This document shows positions 14,803-20,963 of a DNA stretch of 20,963 nucleotides, one piece after another; position 1 is the first letter of the stretch; each line of letters starts with the position of its first letter. Source of the DNA: a virus; IMG/VR virus record IMGVR_UViG_3300030107_001143, positions 1 through 20,963 of that record. One strand, 5' to 3'. The translations under genes were made by a program, and so were the position numbers. The notes under the pieces are model-generated. The model saw only the letters and a program-made list of their open reading frames with translations. It had not been told where the DNA came from and ran no database searches.

Positions 14803-15376
14803 TTAACACCTCCTTAATTCGTTTCCAATATTTATTTGTTTTTGTAGAAGTATGGCCATACGGCCCTCCGTTATGGATGCGACACAGGGTTTCTGTATTG
14901 TAATTAGGCGACCACTTATCCCAATACGACATCATAATCCACTCCGCATAATATTGATTAGACACATCTTTATAACTCCCGCCAATTTCAGGCTTATGGT
15001 TAATGGCATCCATCCAATACTCAGGAGTAATTTGGTACGGCCCATACTCCCCCGCATCCCCAGCAGCATGTTCAGGATCTGGGTGTCCACCAGTCTCAAC
15101 TACTCTAATTGCGTTAAACAAACTCCGAGGGTACATCGTCCATATCGTCCAACCCTTTGATGACTTCATGGAGTCTTCCAGTGATTGAATCGTATTCGAG
15201 TGCCGTAGCAATTCCAGTTGTTCCTGCGTATCTATTTTTGAGGACTCTAACATTGAGCGTGTTTCCTTTCTCTGTGCATTGCTGATCTCGTTCAAAACCA
15301 AGAACTGCATCACTAAGTTGAGCGATAGCAGAACTACCGCGCAACTGACTAAGAGATGTTCTTGCTCCTTCTTCAT
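14777..15376 (-). CDS. Lysozyme-like enzyme, possibly membrane-anchored
   Basis: From ATG 15376 the product is 199 residues: an N-terminal membrane segment (about 8-28), a polar helical linker (about 30-75) and a lysozyme-like domain (about 85-195). The domain has AIRVVETGGHPDP (89-101) with E94 as likely catalytic acid, YGPYQITPEYW (111-121) and CRIHNGGPYGH (165-175). The R-I-H-N-G-G-P signature is that of i-type (destabilase) lysozyme-like proteins, so peptidoglycan is the expected substrate. GGGAG lies 5 bases before 15376. However, residues 1 to about 87 are encoded out of frame inside the helicase gene, so a shorter product from ATG 15169 (after a GGAAG) is possible. The domain is certain, the start is not. 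Confidence 0.75.
   Translation of the reverse strand: MKKEQEHLLVSCAVVLLSLNLVMQFLVLNEISNAQRKETRSMLESSKIDTQEQLELLRHSNTIQSLEDSMKSSKGWTIWTMYPRSLFNAIRVVETGGHPDPEHAAGDAGEYGPYQITPEYWMDAINHKPEIGGSYKDVSNQYYAEWIMMSYWDKWSPNYNTETLCRIHNGGPYGHTSTKTNKYWKRIKEVLNANNNIRH
14808..14815 (-). promoter_or_regulatory. Strong ribosome binding site of the DNA polymerase gene
   Basis: AAGGAGGT on the minus strand is a perfect anti-16S match 5 bases before the polymerase ATG at 14802. It lies inside the last codons of the lysozyme-like gene. It is one of the strongest ribosome sites in the replication block, where several neighbours have weak sites and non-ATG starts. Confidence 0.85.
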
Positions 15377-16781
15377 GGCCTCTCCCTTCTGGACGTTTTA
15401 AATGACTCACTAAAATCATGGCACAATTTGTTTCTTCTACTAAAGAACGAAGTCTAGTCATTGTATTATCAATAAGTCGGCGTTCATCACCTTCAGCTAT
15501 ACCACTGACAACAATACTTAAATGATCTAAAAATATAACTTGGCACTCCATTGACTTAGCCATGTATCTAACTTGATTAATAAGATTATCTGAACTTGTT
15601 GAACCCCAGTGATCATATAAAACCATTCGACCCGAACCTACTGAGGCATCAAACGCTTCTCTCTTCATTTCTTCCGTCACCCCACGATTCTTCCATTCAG
15701 GTGGCGGGATATTAAGATGAATTCCCATAATACCTTCAGCCGTTCTTTTAACACTTTCTTCTAAAGCAATGTACCCAACCTTATGACCGTCCATAATTAA
15801 AGAGTAACATAGCTCCCGACACACTGAAGATTTTCCTATACCTGTACCTGATGTAAGAGTAATTAATTCCCCACTTCTCATCCCATAAAGCATTCTATTA
15901 AACCCAGCCCAAGGGTAATTAATAGATGCTACATCCTTATCTTCAATAATAACATCCCATAATTCTTCCCCAGGGATGACTCCATCAGGTGTCCAAATCT
16001 TAGCATTCCAAATACAGTTAATTAATTCTTTCCCCTTATTCATCATTAAACATTCATTCGCATCTTTCTCTGGTAATGATTGAACTATAGACGCTTTACC
16101 TGGGGATAAAACATTAGCGCATTCAACTGCCGCTTTCTTTCCTGGGGTGTCCATATCAAAACAGAAGACAACATTTTCAAAACTTTCTAACCATTTAGAA
16201 TGATAAGCTACACTTCTAGCAGCACCCGCCGCTCCGTTTGGAATAGAAACAACAGGCCATTTGTTATCTTGAAGTTGACTGATTGACAGACAATCTATCT
16301 CCCCTTCTGTAACAACAATTCTTTTACCGCCTTCTTTCCATAGATGCTGTCCGAATAAGTTTAAGTTTTTACTTTGACCTATGATTCTAAAGTCTTTGTT
16401 TTGAAACCGTAACTTCTGGGCAACCTCATGTCCTTCATCGTTGTGATAAGACATAACATGAACAGGGTTCCCCTTGTAATTACCAACTGAATATCCAAAC
16501 TTTCTACAAGTAGTCTCTTTGATTGATCTTTTTTCTAAATGAATAAATTCTTTTTCATTAATTAAATCACTAGCCATCCTTGACTCCTTCTTTATCGGCT
16601 CTCCATCAGCATGTTCATAATGATTACAGCCGAAACAAAACCCATGCCCATCCGAGTACCTTGCCAAGTTGTCCTTTGATTTACAATTAGGACATGGCTC
16701 ATGTTGTACAAAACTACTGTGAGTTTCTGAATCTATAATTCTTTGATTTGCAGTTCTATTGATGGCTGATCCTTCGCCCAC
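15114..16781 (-). CDS. Primase-helicase, T7 gp4-like
   Basis: I choose GTG 16781, giving 555 residues, because GGAG lies 7 bases upstream; a TTG at 16826 lacks a good site. In order: zinc ribbon C30/C33...C49/C52 (CPNCKS...CFGC), TOPRIM primase domain with E160 (VTEGEID) and D209/D211 (CFDMD), then a RecA-type ring helicase with Walker A SGTGIGKSS (311-319), Walker B D419 (VIFLDH) and KNRYAGTTG near 515-523, comparable to T7's arginine-finger region. The acidic C-terminus (DDMDDVPSEFV) fits the T7 tail that contacts DNA polymerase. T7 gp4A is 566 residues. It makes primers and unwinds DNA at the fork. The start lies within the RusA gene and the end contains the start of the lysozyme-like gene. 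Confidence 0.93.
   Translation of the reverse strand: MGEGSAINRTANQRIIDSETHSSFVQHEPCPNCKSKDNLARYSDGHGFCFGCNHYEHADGEPIKKESRMASDLINEKEFIHLEKRSIKETTCRKFGYSVGNYKGNPVHVMSYHNDEGHEVAQKLRFQNKDFRIIGQSKNLNLFGQHLWKEGGKRIVVTEGEIDCLSISQLQDNKWPVVSIPNGAAGAARSVAYHSKWLESFENVVFCFDMDTPGKKAAVECANVLSPGKASIVQSLPEKDANECLMMNKGKELINCIWNAKIWTPDGVIPGEELWDVIIEDKDVASINYPWAGFNRMLYGMRSGELITLTSGTGIGKSSVCRELCYSLIMDGHKVGYIALEESVKRTAEGIMGIHLNIPPPEWKNRGVTEEMKREAFDASVGSGRMVLYDHWGSTSSDNLINQVRYMAKSMECQVIFLDHLSIVVSGIAEGDERRLIDNTMTRLRSLVEETNCAMILVSHLKRPEGRGHEEGARTSLSQLRGSSAIAQLSDAVLGFERDQQCTEKGNTLNVRVLKNRYAGTTGIATALEYDSITGRLHEVIKGLDDMDDVPSEFV
16575..16590 (-). promoter_or_regulatory. Internal translation start for a helicase-only form (gp4B-like)
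   Basis: Within the primase-helicase gene, GAAGGAG (16590-16584) lies 6 bases before an in-frame ATG at 16577. Initiation there would give a 487-residue protein beginning MASDLINEKEF that lacks the zinc ribbon but keeps the TOPRIM and helicase domains. T7 makes exactly such a short form (gp4B) from an internal start shortly after its zinc domain. This internal ribosome site is better than that of the full-length start. Confidence 0.75.
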
Positions 16782-17107
16782 TTTTTCTCTCCATGAATAA
16801 TCACAATTTGAACATCGTCTTTCCAAACAACACCGTTTAAAATATCAAGAGTTTTTAAGTAGTTATCTATGTCACCTCTCGGATGTTTTAATTTTGATGT
16901 CTTTGGTTTTTTAACATGAAAGGTTGCGCTTACTTCAAGCTGCCCCAAGAGCGGTAAGGTAATGTCAGGAAGAGACTCTGGAAGAACTGACACTACCTTA
17001 ACCGCGTCTTTTCTAAATTCTGTGTACTTCTTGCCGTAATAAACTCCCCACCGAGTTACCCTCGGCCTTGAAGCTGGCACAGGATTCAGATCAAGGGAGA
17101 GATTCAA
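16733..17107 (-). CDS. RusA-type Holliday junction resolvase
   Basis: This 124-residue protein begins with an N-terminal 'NPVPASRPRVT' (8-18) and has the RusA signature HPRGDIDNYLKTLDILNGV (75-93) followed by WKDDVQI (95-101). D79, D81 and D98 (or D97) would bind metal and K85 matches the conserved lysine. E. coli RusA is 120 residues. The enzyme cuts four-way DNA junctions, in T7 terms the job of endonuclease I (gene 3), which is not seen here. The start is TTG at 17107, overlapping the stop of the ssDNA-binding gene (TTGA). A weak GAG lies upstream, so translation is probably coupled. A GTG nine codons later is a less likely start. Confidence 0.9.
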   Translation of the reverse strand: MNLSLDLNPVPASRPRVTRWGVYYGKKYTEFRKDAVKVVSVLPESLPDITLPLLGQLEVSATFHVKKPKTSKLKHPRGDIDNYLKTLDILNGVVWKDDVQIVIIHGEKKWAKDQPSIELQIKEL

Positions 17108-17709
17108 GCGAAATCATACTCATTAGTAGAAGTATTAGGTTCTGTTTTATAGCCTTCAGTTTTCTGAAACCCATAAGCATCTAACCCACCACCTGATGAA
17201 TAAGAAATCAATTCTAATATCTGACAGGCTCGTAGTTTTAAAGATACCCCTGCTCCAATACTAGGAACAAAATAAGGGTGCGCTTCAAAAGCAATTTTAC
17301 CTATCGTTCCAGCCCCTATTTTTTCAGGACTTTCTTCTGTACCTTCCATCATTGGTGTACCTTCAGCATCAAAAATAGCAGGACGCTGTGTCCAAGATTC
17401 ACCTTTGTTATTCCCTGACGCTTTCATTTTAAACTTTAAATCTACATACCCTTCTGGAATATTGTCATCATCGTTATTTGTTTTGTAATAGCTAACTGTC
17501 TTTACTTTTTTATTTTTTTCTTTACAAATTTCATCGTAATGATGATCAAATATACCCTTTAAAGTCCCTAAAAACTCAGCGACTTGTGGGTCTTTTTCTT
17601 CTAGTTGTAACCTTACTTCATACACACCTTCTTCATTAAACCTAGTGTTGGGTGTATTTAAATGAGGCCATACAAATTTCCCTGGGGGTGTAGTCATTCT
17701 TTTATTCAT
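17104..17709 (-). CDS. Single-stranded DNA-binding protein, T7 gp2.5-like
   Basis: I choose ATG 17709 (MNKRMTTPPGKFVWPHLNTP), giving 201 residues, because GGGAG lies 8 bases upstream; the frame continues 11 codons further to 17742, but that form overlaps the polymerase stop and lacks a good site. The protein has the N-terminal 'TPPGKFVWPHLNTP' segment typical of gp2.5-type OB-fold proteins of T7-like phages, and 'GYVDLKFKMKASG' in the core. It ends with an acidic, aromatic tail (TSTNEYDFA), comparable to the T7 gp2.5 C-terminal tail, which contacts DNA polymerase and primase-helicase. T7 gp2.5 is 232 residues. It lies 13 bases after the RNA polymerase gene. Confidence 0.88.
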   Translation of the reverse strand: MNKRMTTPPGKFVWPHLNTPNTRFNEEGVYEVRLQLEEKDPQVAEFLGTLKGIFDHHYDEICKEKNKKVKTVSYYKTNNDDDNIPEGYVDLKFKMKASGNNKGESWTQRPAIFDAEGTPMMEGTEESPEKIGAGTIGKIAFEAHPYFVPSIGAGVSLKLRACQILELISYSSGGGLDAYGFQKTEGYKTEPNTSTNEYDFA

Positions 17710-17722
17710 AATTTTTTCTCCC

Positions 17723-20098
17723 TTATGAAAAATAATAATCACTATCCATTAGTGATTCGATTTGTAAATCACCGTACTCTGGTGTCTCTGGTAATATTAT
17801 ATCTGGTGGTAGCTGTGTTTGTAATTGTTGACGAAAGTTTTCTAATAAATCTTCTTTAAACAAATTAACACTTGCGCTTCGTATACAAGTTGCAAGCGTA
17901 CTACAATTTTCTGCATGAGTGCTATAGCTATCATGAACAGTAGAAATAGAATCAATTCCATTTTCTATAGCAAGTAACACAGTGCTACCTAATAAGCCCC
18001 CGATACCATCAAGTGAATGAATGTAATTAGGAGCAATACCATTTAAATTTTTTCTTTTATTTACTTTCCCATTCCCAAATCTTAAACTGTGTTGACGGAC
18101 GACTTGCCCAATGGCTGTCTTAATGACACGAGCGGAGGTTTTCTCGTAGTCCATCTTGACAATAAAACCATTGGGAGTCACCCATCGAATAGCTGTGTTG
18201 TGGTCGCAACATATAGAGACACAATCTTGTAACCAGTCCATCCCTTTCCTTGCAGACTCTACCACCTCTCCTATAGAGTCCCAAATAATAGAGGCCAACC
18301 AGTTACAAGGTTTGTAAGTCTCTTCCCCAAAAGGGTTTACGTTATTTTTTTCTTTCTTTAATTTGTCATAAAACCATTCATGAGTGTATTGTTTACAAGC
18401 AAAAAATGTAGAGCTGTACACCGTTGTCATAGTGCTTCTTTTACAGGCAGCCCTCGTCACCCCAAACTCTAGCCAAGTACGAGCATAAGGGTGGTCTGAT
18501 CTTTTTAATTTATCTACAACAGAATCAGCCACATCACTGTACACATCCCCTGGTCTTTCACGCTTCACACAATTAGTAGCATACGCTGCAACAGGATCTC
18601 TTAATAACAAACTGAAAAGTTGAAGACCTTGAGTTGTTGCATCTTGGCTTATAGGTAATGAACTCTCATACCCCATACCGTACTCTTTAAATTTAGACCA
18701 CTCAAAACACGCTGCTAAAAATTGCCACGGTTCATCAGCATTGGCCCACTCAGTAAATCCTTTAGGGTCTTTCGCAATACACTCAATCATATCTTGATTG
18801 TTCCAAACCCAATTGATTCTTTCTTCATAGGAATTCTTTGTCATGCCCCAACAATTAGCTACATGAATTGCAAGCCATGCTGTTCCATCTTCTGTTGTTA
18901 TAGGTTTTGTTTCCCCAAAAGTAAGAAGAGACTTTGCCCACTGTGGCCCTTGAGGTGTTAAGAAAAATGGAGTCGGATATAACCTAGCTCTGAAGTCTAA
19001 AAAACTAGGGTAATAAATCTTTTCATTTCTAAACTTATGCGCTACCCATAAAACTTTAGAAAGCTGTAATCTTTTTGAAGCCTGTCTCTCATTATCAAAT
19101 TTAATTTTAGCAGCTAACCTTCTCCATTCTTTTCGTGCTTCTAAATTATCATCTATGTCAATAGGTTTTGTTGGCGGTAAGTCATCAGCCATTGAAGGCA
19201 GCCCACCTAAAGAGATACTTTTTTTCCAACAATAATCCATAACTTTATACACATCAGGATTGATTCTAAAAGAGGTTCTTTGAATAGCATTCACAGCCCT
19301 GTAAACATTATCCATCGGTGCATTTTCGACTTCTTTATAGTAACTTTTTGAGTTTGCTTTTATTAAAGGACGGCGGTGCATCTCTTTCGATGAATACCCT
19401 CCAAGATAAGGATCAGCCCAATCACTAGGAGGCTCTACTGTCGGTAAAAAAACAGGAGACATAAGCTCTGAGAACTCATCTGATTTTTTAATCCACTCTA
19501 ACAAATCTTCAGTAGGTAAAACCATAGTAGTAGCCCTACCCTTTGAAGGTCTTTTTGTAACGATGTCAATGATGCCTGTTGATTGTTTAAATAATTCAAC
19601 ACACACAATCCCCACTTTAAGCGCGTCTGTTTTTGCCCATGAAGAAAGGATGACATCATTTTTTTTAGCAGTGCGCCTAATAAATTTTCTTTTATTAAAG
19701 TAAGAAGTAAATTTATCCAACACTCGTTGCATGTGTTTCCACATAGCTGGATTGTTTTCTTTTAAATCTCTATACCTAATCTCATCCTCAAGATAACGAG
19801 ACACTGCCATAGCGGTTGAGACTAAAGTTTTATGTTGACTAATAGAATCAAGAATAACCTTACAAGATATAGCACTTGTAACTTTTGAAGGTAGGCTTTT
19901 AAGATAAGGCAAGGCTCGATGGCTTCGCCCTGGCTGAAGAGCTGCTGTCTTTAACCAATTGTCTAAAGACTCACTCATTTTTAATGAGCTTTCAGAAAGT
20001 AATCTCTGCCCTGATGGGACGGTGGTTTGTAGCCCCATCTCTTTGGCTTTATTTACTTTAGACCAGTATCGTTGACGACCCAACTCCACCATTTCCAT
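17723..20098 (-). CDS. Single-subunit DNA-dependent RNA polymerase, T7 gp1-like
   Basis: From ATG 20098 the product is 791 residues (T7: 883). Catalytic residues are all present: D486 (ISQDATTQGLQLFS), K553 and Y561 (CKRSTMTTVYSS) and D723 (TVHDSYS). 'NGIAPNYIHSLDG' before motif C is also typical. It transcribes the phage genes from phage-specific promoters. The start is uncertain: ATG 20098 has no ribosome site close by, while GGAGGT at 20131-20126 is ideally placed for an in-frame ATC at 20119, which would add IKQSQLD to the N-terminus. The frame is closed by TGA at 20140-20138, and no ATG, GTG or TTG lies between. The integrase stop is 57 bases upstream of the ATG. Confidence 0.96.
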   Translation of the reverse strand: MEMVELGRQRYWSKVNKAKEMGLQTTVPSGQRLLSESSLKMSESLDNWLKTAALQPGRSHRALPYLKSLPSKVTSAISCKVILDSISQHKTLVSTAMAVSRYLEDEIRYRDLKENNPAMWKHMQRVLDKFTSYFNKRKFIRRTAKKNDVILSSWAKTDALKVGIVCVELFKQSTGIIDIVTKRPSKGRATTMVLPTEDLLEWIKKSDEFSELMSPVFLPTVEPPSDWADPYLGGYSSKEMHRRPLIKANSKSYYKEVENAPMDNVYRAVNAIQRTSFRINPDVYKVMDYCWKKSISLGGLPSMADDLPPTKPIDIDDNLEARKEWRRLAAKIKFDNERQASKRLQLSKVLWVAHKFRNEKIYYPSFLDFRARLYPTPFFLTPQGPQWAKSLLTFGETKPITTEDGTAWLAIHVANCWGMTKNSYEERINWVWNNQDMIECIAKDPKGFTEWANADEPWQFLAACFEWSKFKEYGMGYESSLPISQDATTQGLQLFSLLLRDPVAAYATNCVKRERPGDVYSDVADSVVDKLKRSDHPYARTWLEFGVTRAACKRSTMTTVYSSTFFACKQYTHEWFYDKLKKEKNNVNPFGEETYKPCNWLASIIWDSIGEVVESARKGMDWLQDCVSICCDHNTAIRWVTPNGFIVKMDYEKTSARVIKTAIGQVVRQHSLRFGNGKVNKRKNLNGIAPNYIHSLDGIGGLLGSTVLLAIENGIDSISTVHDSYSTHAENCSTLATCIRSASVNLFKEDLLENFRQQLQTQLPPDIILPETPEYGDLQIESLMDSDYYFS

Positions 20099-20116
20099 GT
20101 CTAATTGAGATTGTTT

Positions 20117-20141
20117 GATGGCAGCACCTCCATGTGATCAC
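20117..20141 (-). promoter_or_regulatory. RNA polymerase gene leader: GGAGGT, ATC codon and palindrome
   Basis: On the minus strand the perfect 8-bp palindrome GTGATCAC (20141-20134) is followed two bases later by GGAGGT (20131-20126), six bases, then an ATC codon (20119-20117) in frame with the polymerase. An out-of-frame 10-codon ORF starting at ATG 20133 with a weak GGTGA site ends TAG two bases before ATG 20098. Whichever start is used, translation of the polymerase is not set up in the standard way. The palindrome beside the ribosome site could be an operator, but that is inference. Confidence 0.5.
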
Positions 20142-20155
20142 CATGTATTTATTAT

Positions 20156-20963
20156 TTATTTAGAGTGTACCATATTATCCAAACGACTGACTGCATCTAT
20201 AAAATTATCAGGACAAAGATGCGTGTATTTTAAAGTCATTCTTTCTGACTTATGACCCGCTAGTTTTTTAATGATAGGAAACGGTGTCCCCAACTGAGCA
20301 AGCCTACTAATATAAGTATGCCTACATGTATGAGGAACAAAGTTTTTATCAGACTGCATGTTCAAATGCTCCCTCATCTTACCCCATGCTGTCCTCAACC
20401 CCTGTTTAGTTACATTCTCAAACGGTTTCTTCTTGTTGCCCCTTAATAATTTAAGAATATCTTTCACTCTCCTAGTTAAAGGCACAGCTCTAGGCTCATC
20501 ATTCTTAGTCTTATCAATCGTAATCATCTTTTTATCTATGTCACTCCACCGAACACCCATAGCTTCTGACACCCGAAACCCCGTATCGCATAGAAACACT
20601 ACGAAATAAGCATACTCCTGATACCCAAACTCTTCTAAAGTATCAGTGATTCTCCTCTCTTCCTTTAAATCAAACCATCGAACACGCCCCACAGGCTCTT
20701 TAAGTTTTCTTATCTTAGGTTTATTTTTAATAGCCCCTATATCAATAGCAACATTCAACATCTTTGATAACGCGCTCAGTTTCCTGTTGATAGTAGCGTT
20801 GGAATTCCCCTCCTCTTTTAATTCAGATATCAGTTGATTGATTAAATCATTATCGACATCACAAATCAAGGTGTCTTCCCCCAGGAATTCAGTCACAATG
20901 TCCCCATTGATGTAGGAAGTTTCCTCACTCTTACTCCCCCTCCAATAGTGATTGTAGGTATAA
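20156..20963 (-). CDS. Tyrosine integrase (5' end cut by window edge)
   Basis: The frame is open to the right edge, so the GTG at 20896 is not the true start: 22 more in-frame residues (including HYWRGSKSEETSYI) precede it and fit the N-terminal core-binding domain. About 268 residues are visible. Counting from the GTG codon as 1, the catalytic set is complete: R108 (CDTGFRVSEA), K131 (IDKTKNDEPRAVP), H189 and R192 (HTCRHTY), H215 (LAGHKSERM) and nucleophile Y224 (LKYTHL). The enzyme inserts the phage genome at an attachment site and, with partners, excises it. It sits directly upstream of the RNA polymerase on the same strand. No attachment site or tRNA fragment is visible in the 57-base gap; it may lie outside the window. 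Confidence 0.95.
   Translation of the reverse strand, partial: YTYNHYWRGSKSEETSYINGDIVTEFLGEDTLICDVDNDLINQLISELKEEGNSNATINRKLSALSKMLNVAIDIGAIKNKPKIRKLKEPVGRVRWFDLKEERRITDTLEEFGYQEYAYFVVFLCDTGFRVSEAMGVRWSDIDKKMITIDKTKNDEPRAVPLTRRVKDILKLLRGNKKKPFENVTKQGLRTAWGKMREHLNMQSDKNFVPHTCRHTYISRLAQLGTPFPIIKKLAGHKSERMTLKYTHLCPDNFIDAVSRLDNMVHSK

Noticed and set aside
14852-15188. Plus-strand frames opposite the lysozyme and helicase end
   Set aside because: Pro/Ile/Arg-rich shadow sequences on the antisense strand with no ribosome site.
16782-16826. TTG start with an extra C-x-x-C for the primase
   Set aside because: No good ribosome site, and it would extend the overlap with RusA; GTG 16781 has a well-spaced GGAG.
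20099-20155. tRNA fragment or attachment core in the integrase-polymerase gap
   Set aside because: The gap is short, holds no tRNA arm-like sequence, and no matching repeat is visible in the window.
1-20963. CRISPR array, tRNA or rRNA genes, insertion sequence
   Set aside because: None seen: coding density is nearly complete on the minus strand, with no regular spaced repeats, cloverleaf-like gaps or transposase.

Overview
The window is part of the genome of a T7-like podovirus (Autographiviridae type) that carries a tyrosine integrase, so it is probably temperate. Every supported gene lies on the minus strand, so transcription runs from right (20963) to left (1). Genes are tightly packed, with many start/stop overlaps. 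The DNA is visibly AT-rich. The gene order (integrase, single-subunit RNA polymerase, T7-type replication genes, then T7-type virion genes) resembles marine podoviruses such as the integrase-bearing pelagiphages. That host assignment is inference; nothing in the window identifies the host.

Early and replication region, read right to left. A tyrosine integrase, cut by the right window edge, is followed after 36-60 bases by a single-subunit RNA polymerase. Next come a gp2.5-like ssDNA-binding protein, a RusA-type Holliday junction resolvase where T7 has endonuclease I, and a gp4-like primase-helicase with an internal, well-placed ribosome site that predicts a second helicase-only product. Then follow a lysozyme-like enzyme whose N-terminal membrane anchor is encoded out of frame inside the helicase gene, a short T7-family DNA polymerase, a LAGLIDADG homing endonuclease directly behind the polymerase stop codon, a 72-residue orphan and a gp6-like 5'-3' exonuclease. 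The block closes with a DUF1599/Nmad1-like protein, a small sigma-region-4-like helix-turn-helix protein and a 62-residue orphan.

Virion region. A gp7.3-like small protein, the portal and the scaffold are followed by a small lysis-like cluster: a two-helix holin candidate, then a 58-residue ORF with an out-of-frame lipoprotein gene starting inside it, reminiscent of Rz/Rz1 spanins. The major capsid gene comes next, with two adjacent hairpins in its leader and a strong intrinsic terminator behind it, in the position of T7 T-phi. Then come tail tubular proteins A and B and internal virion proteins like gp13, gp14 and gp15. The gp15-like gene runs off the left edge without a stop. The gp16, tail fibre and terminase genes would lie further left.

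Likely logic (inference): the integrase allows lysogeny. In lytic growth the phage polymerase transcribes the whole minus strand, the replication genes copy the genome, and the terminator behind the capsid gene raises capsid dosage relative to tail and internal proteins. Points most worth a second look are the overprinted lysozyme anchor, the nested lipoprotein pair, the odd polymerase start, the two-form primase-helicase and the homing endonuclease.
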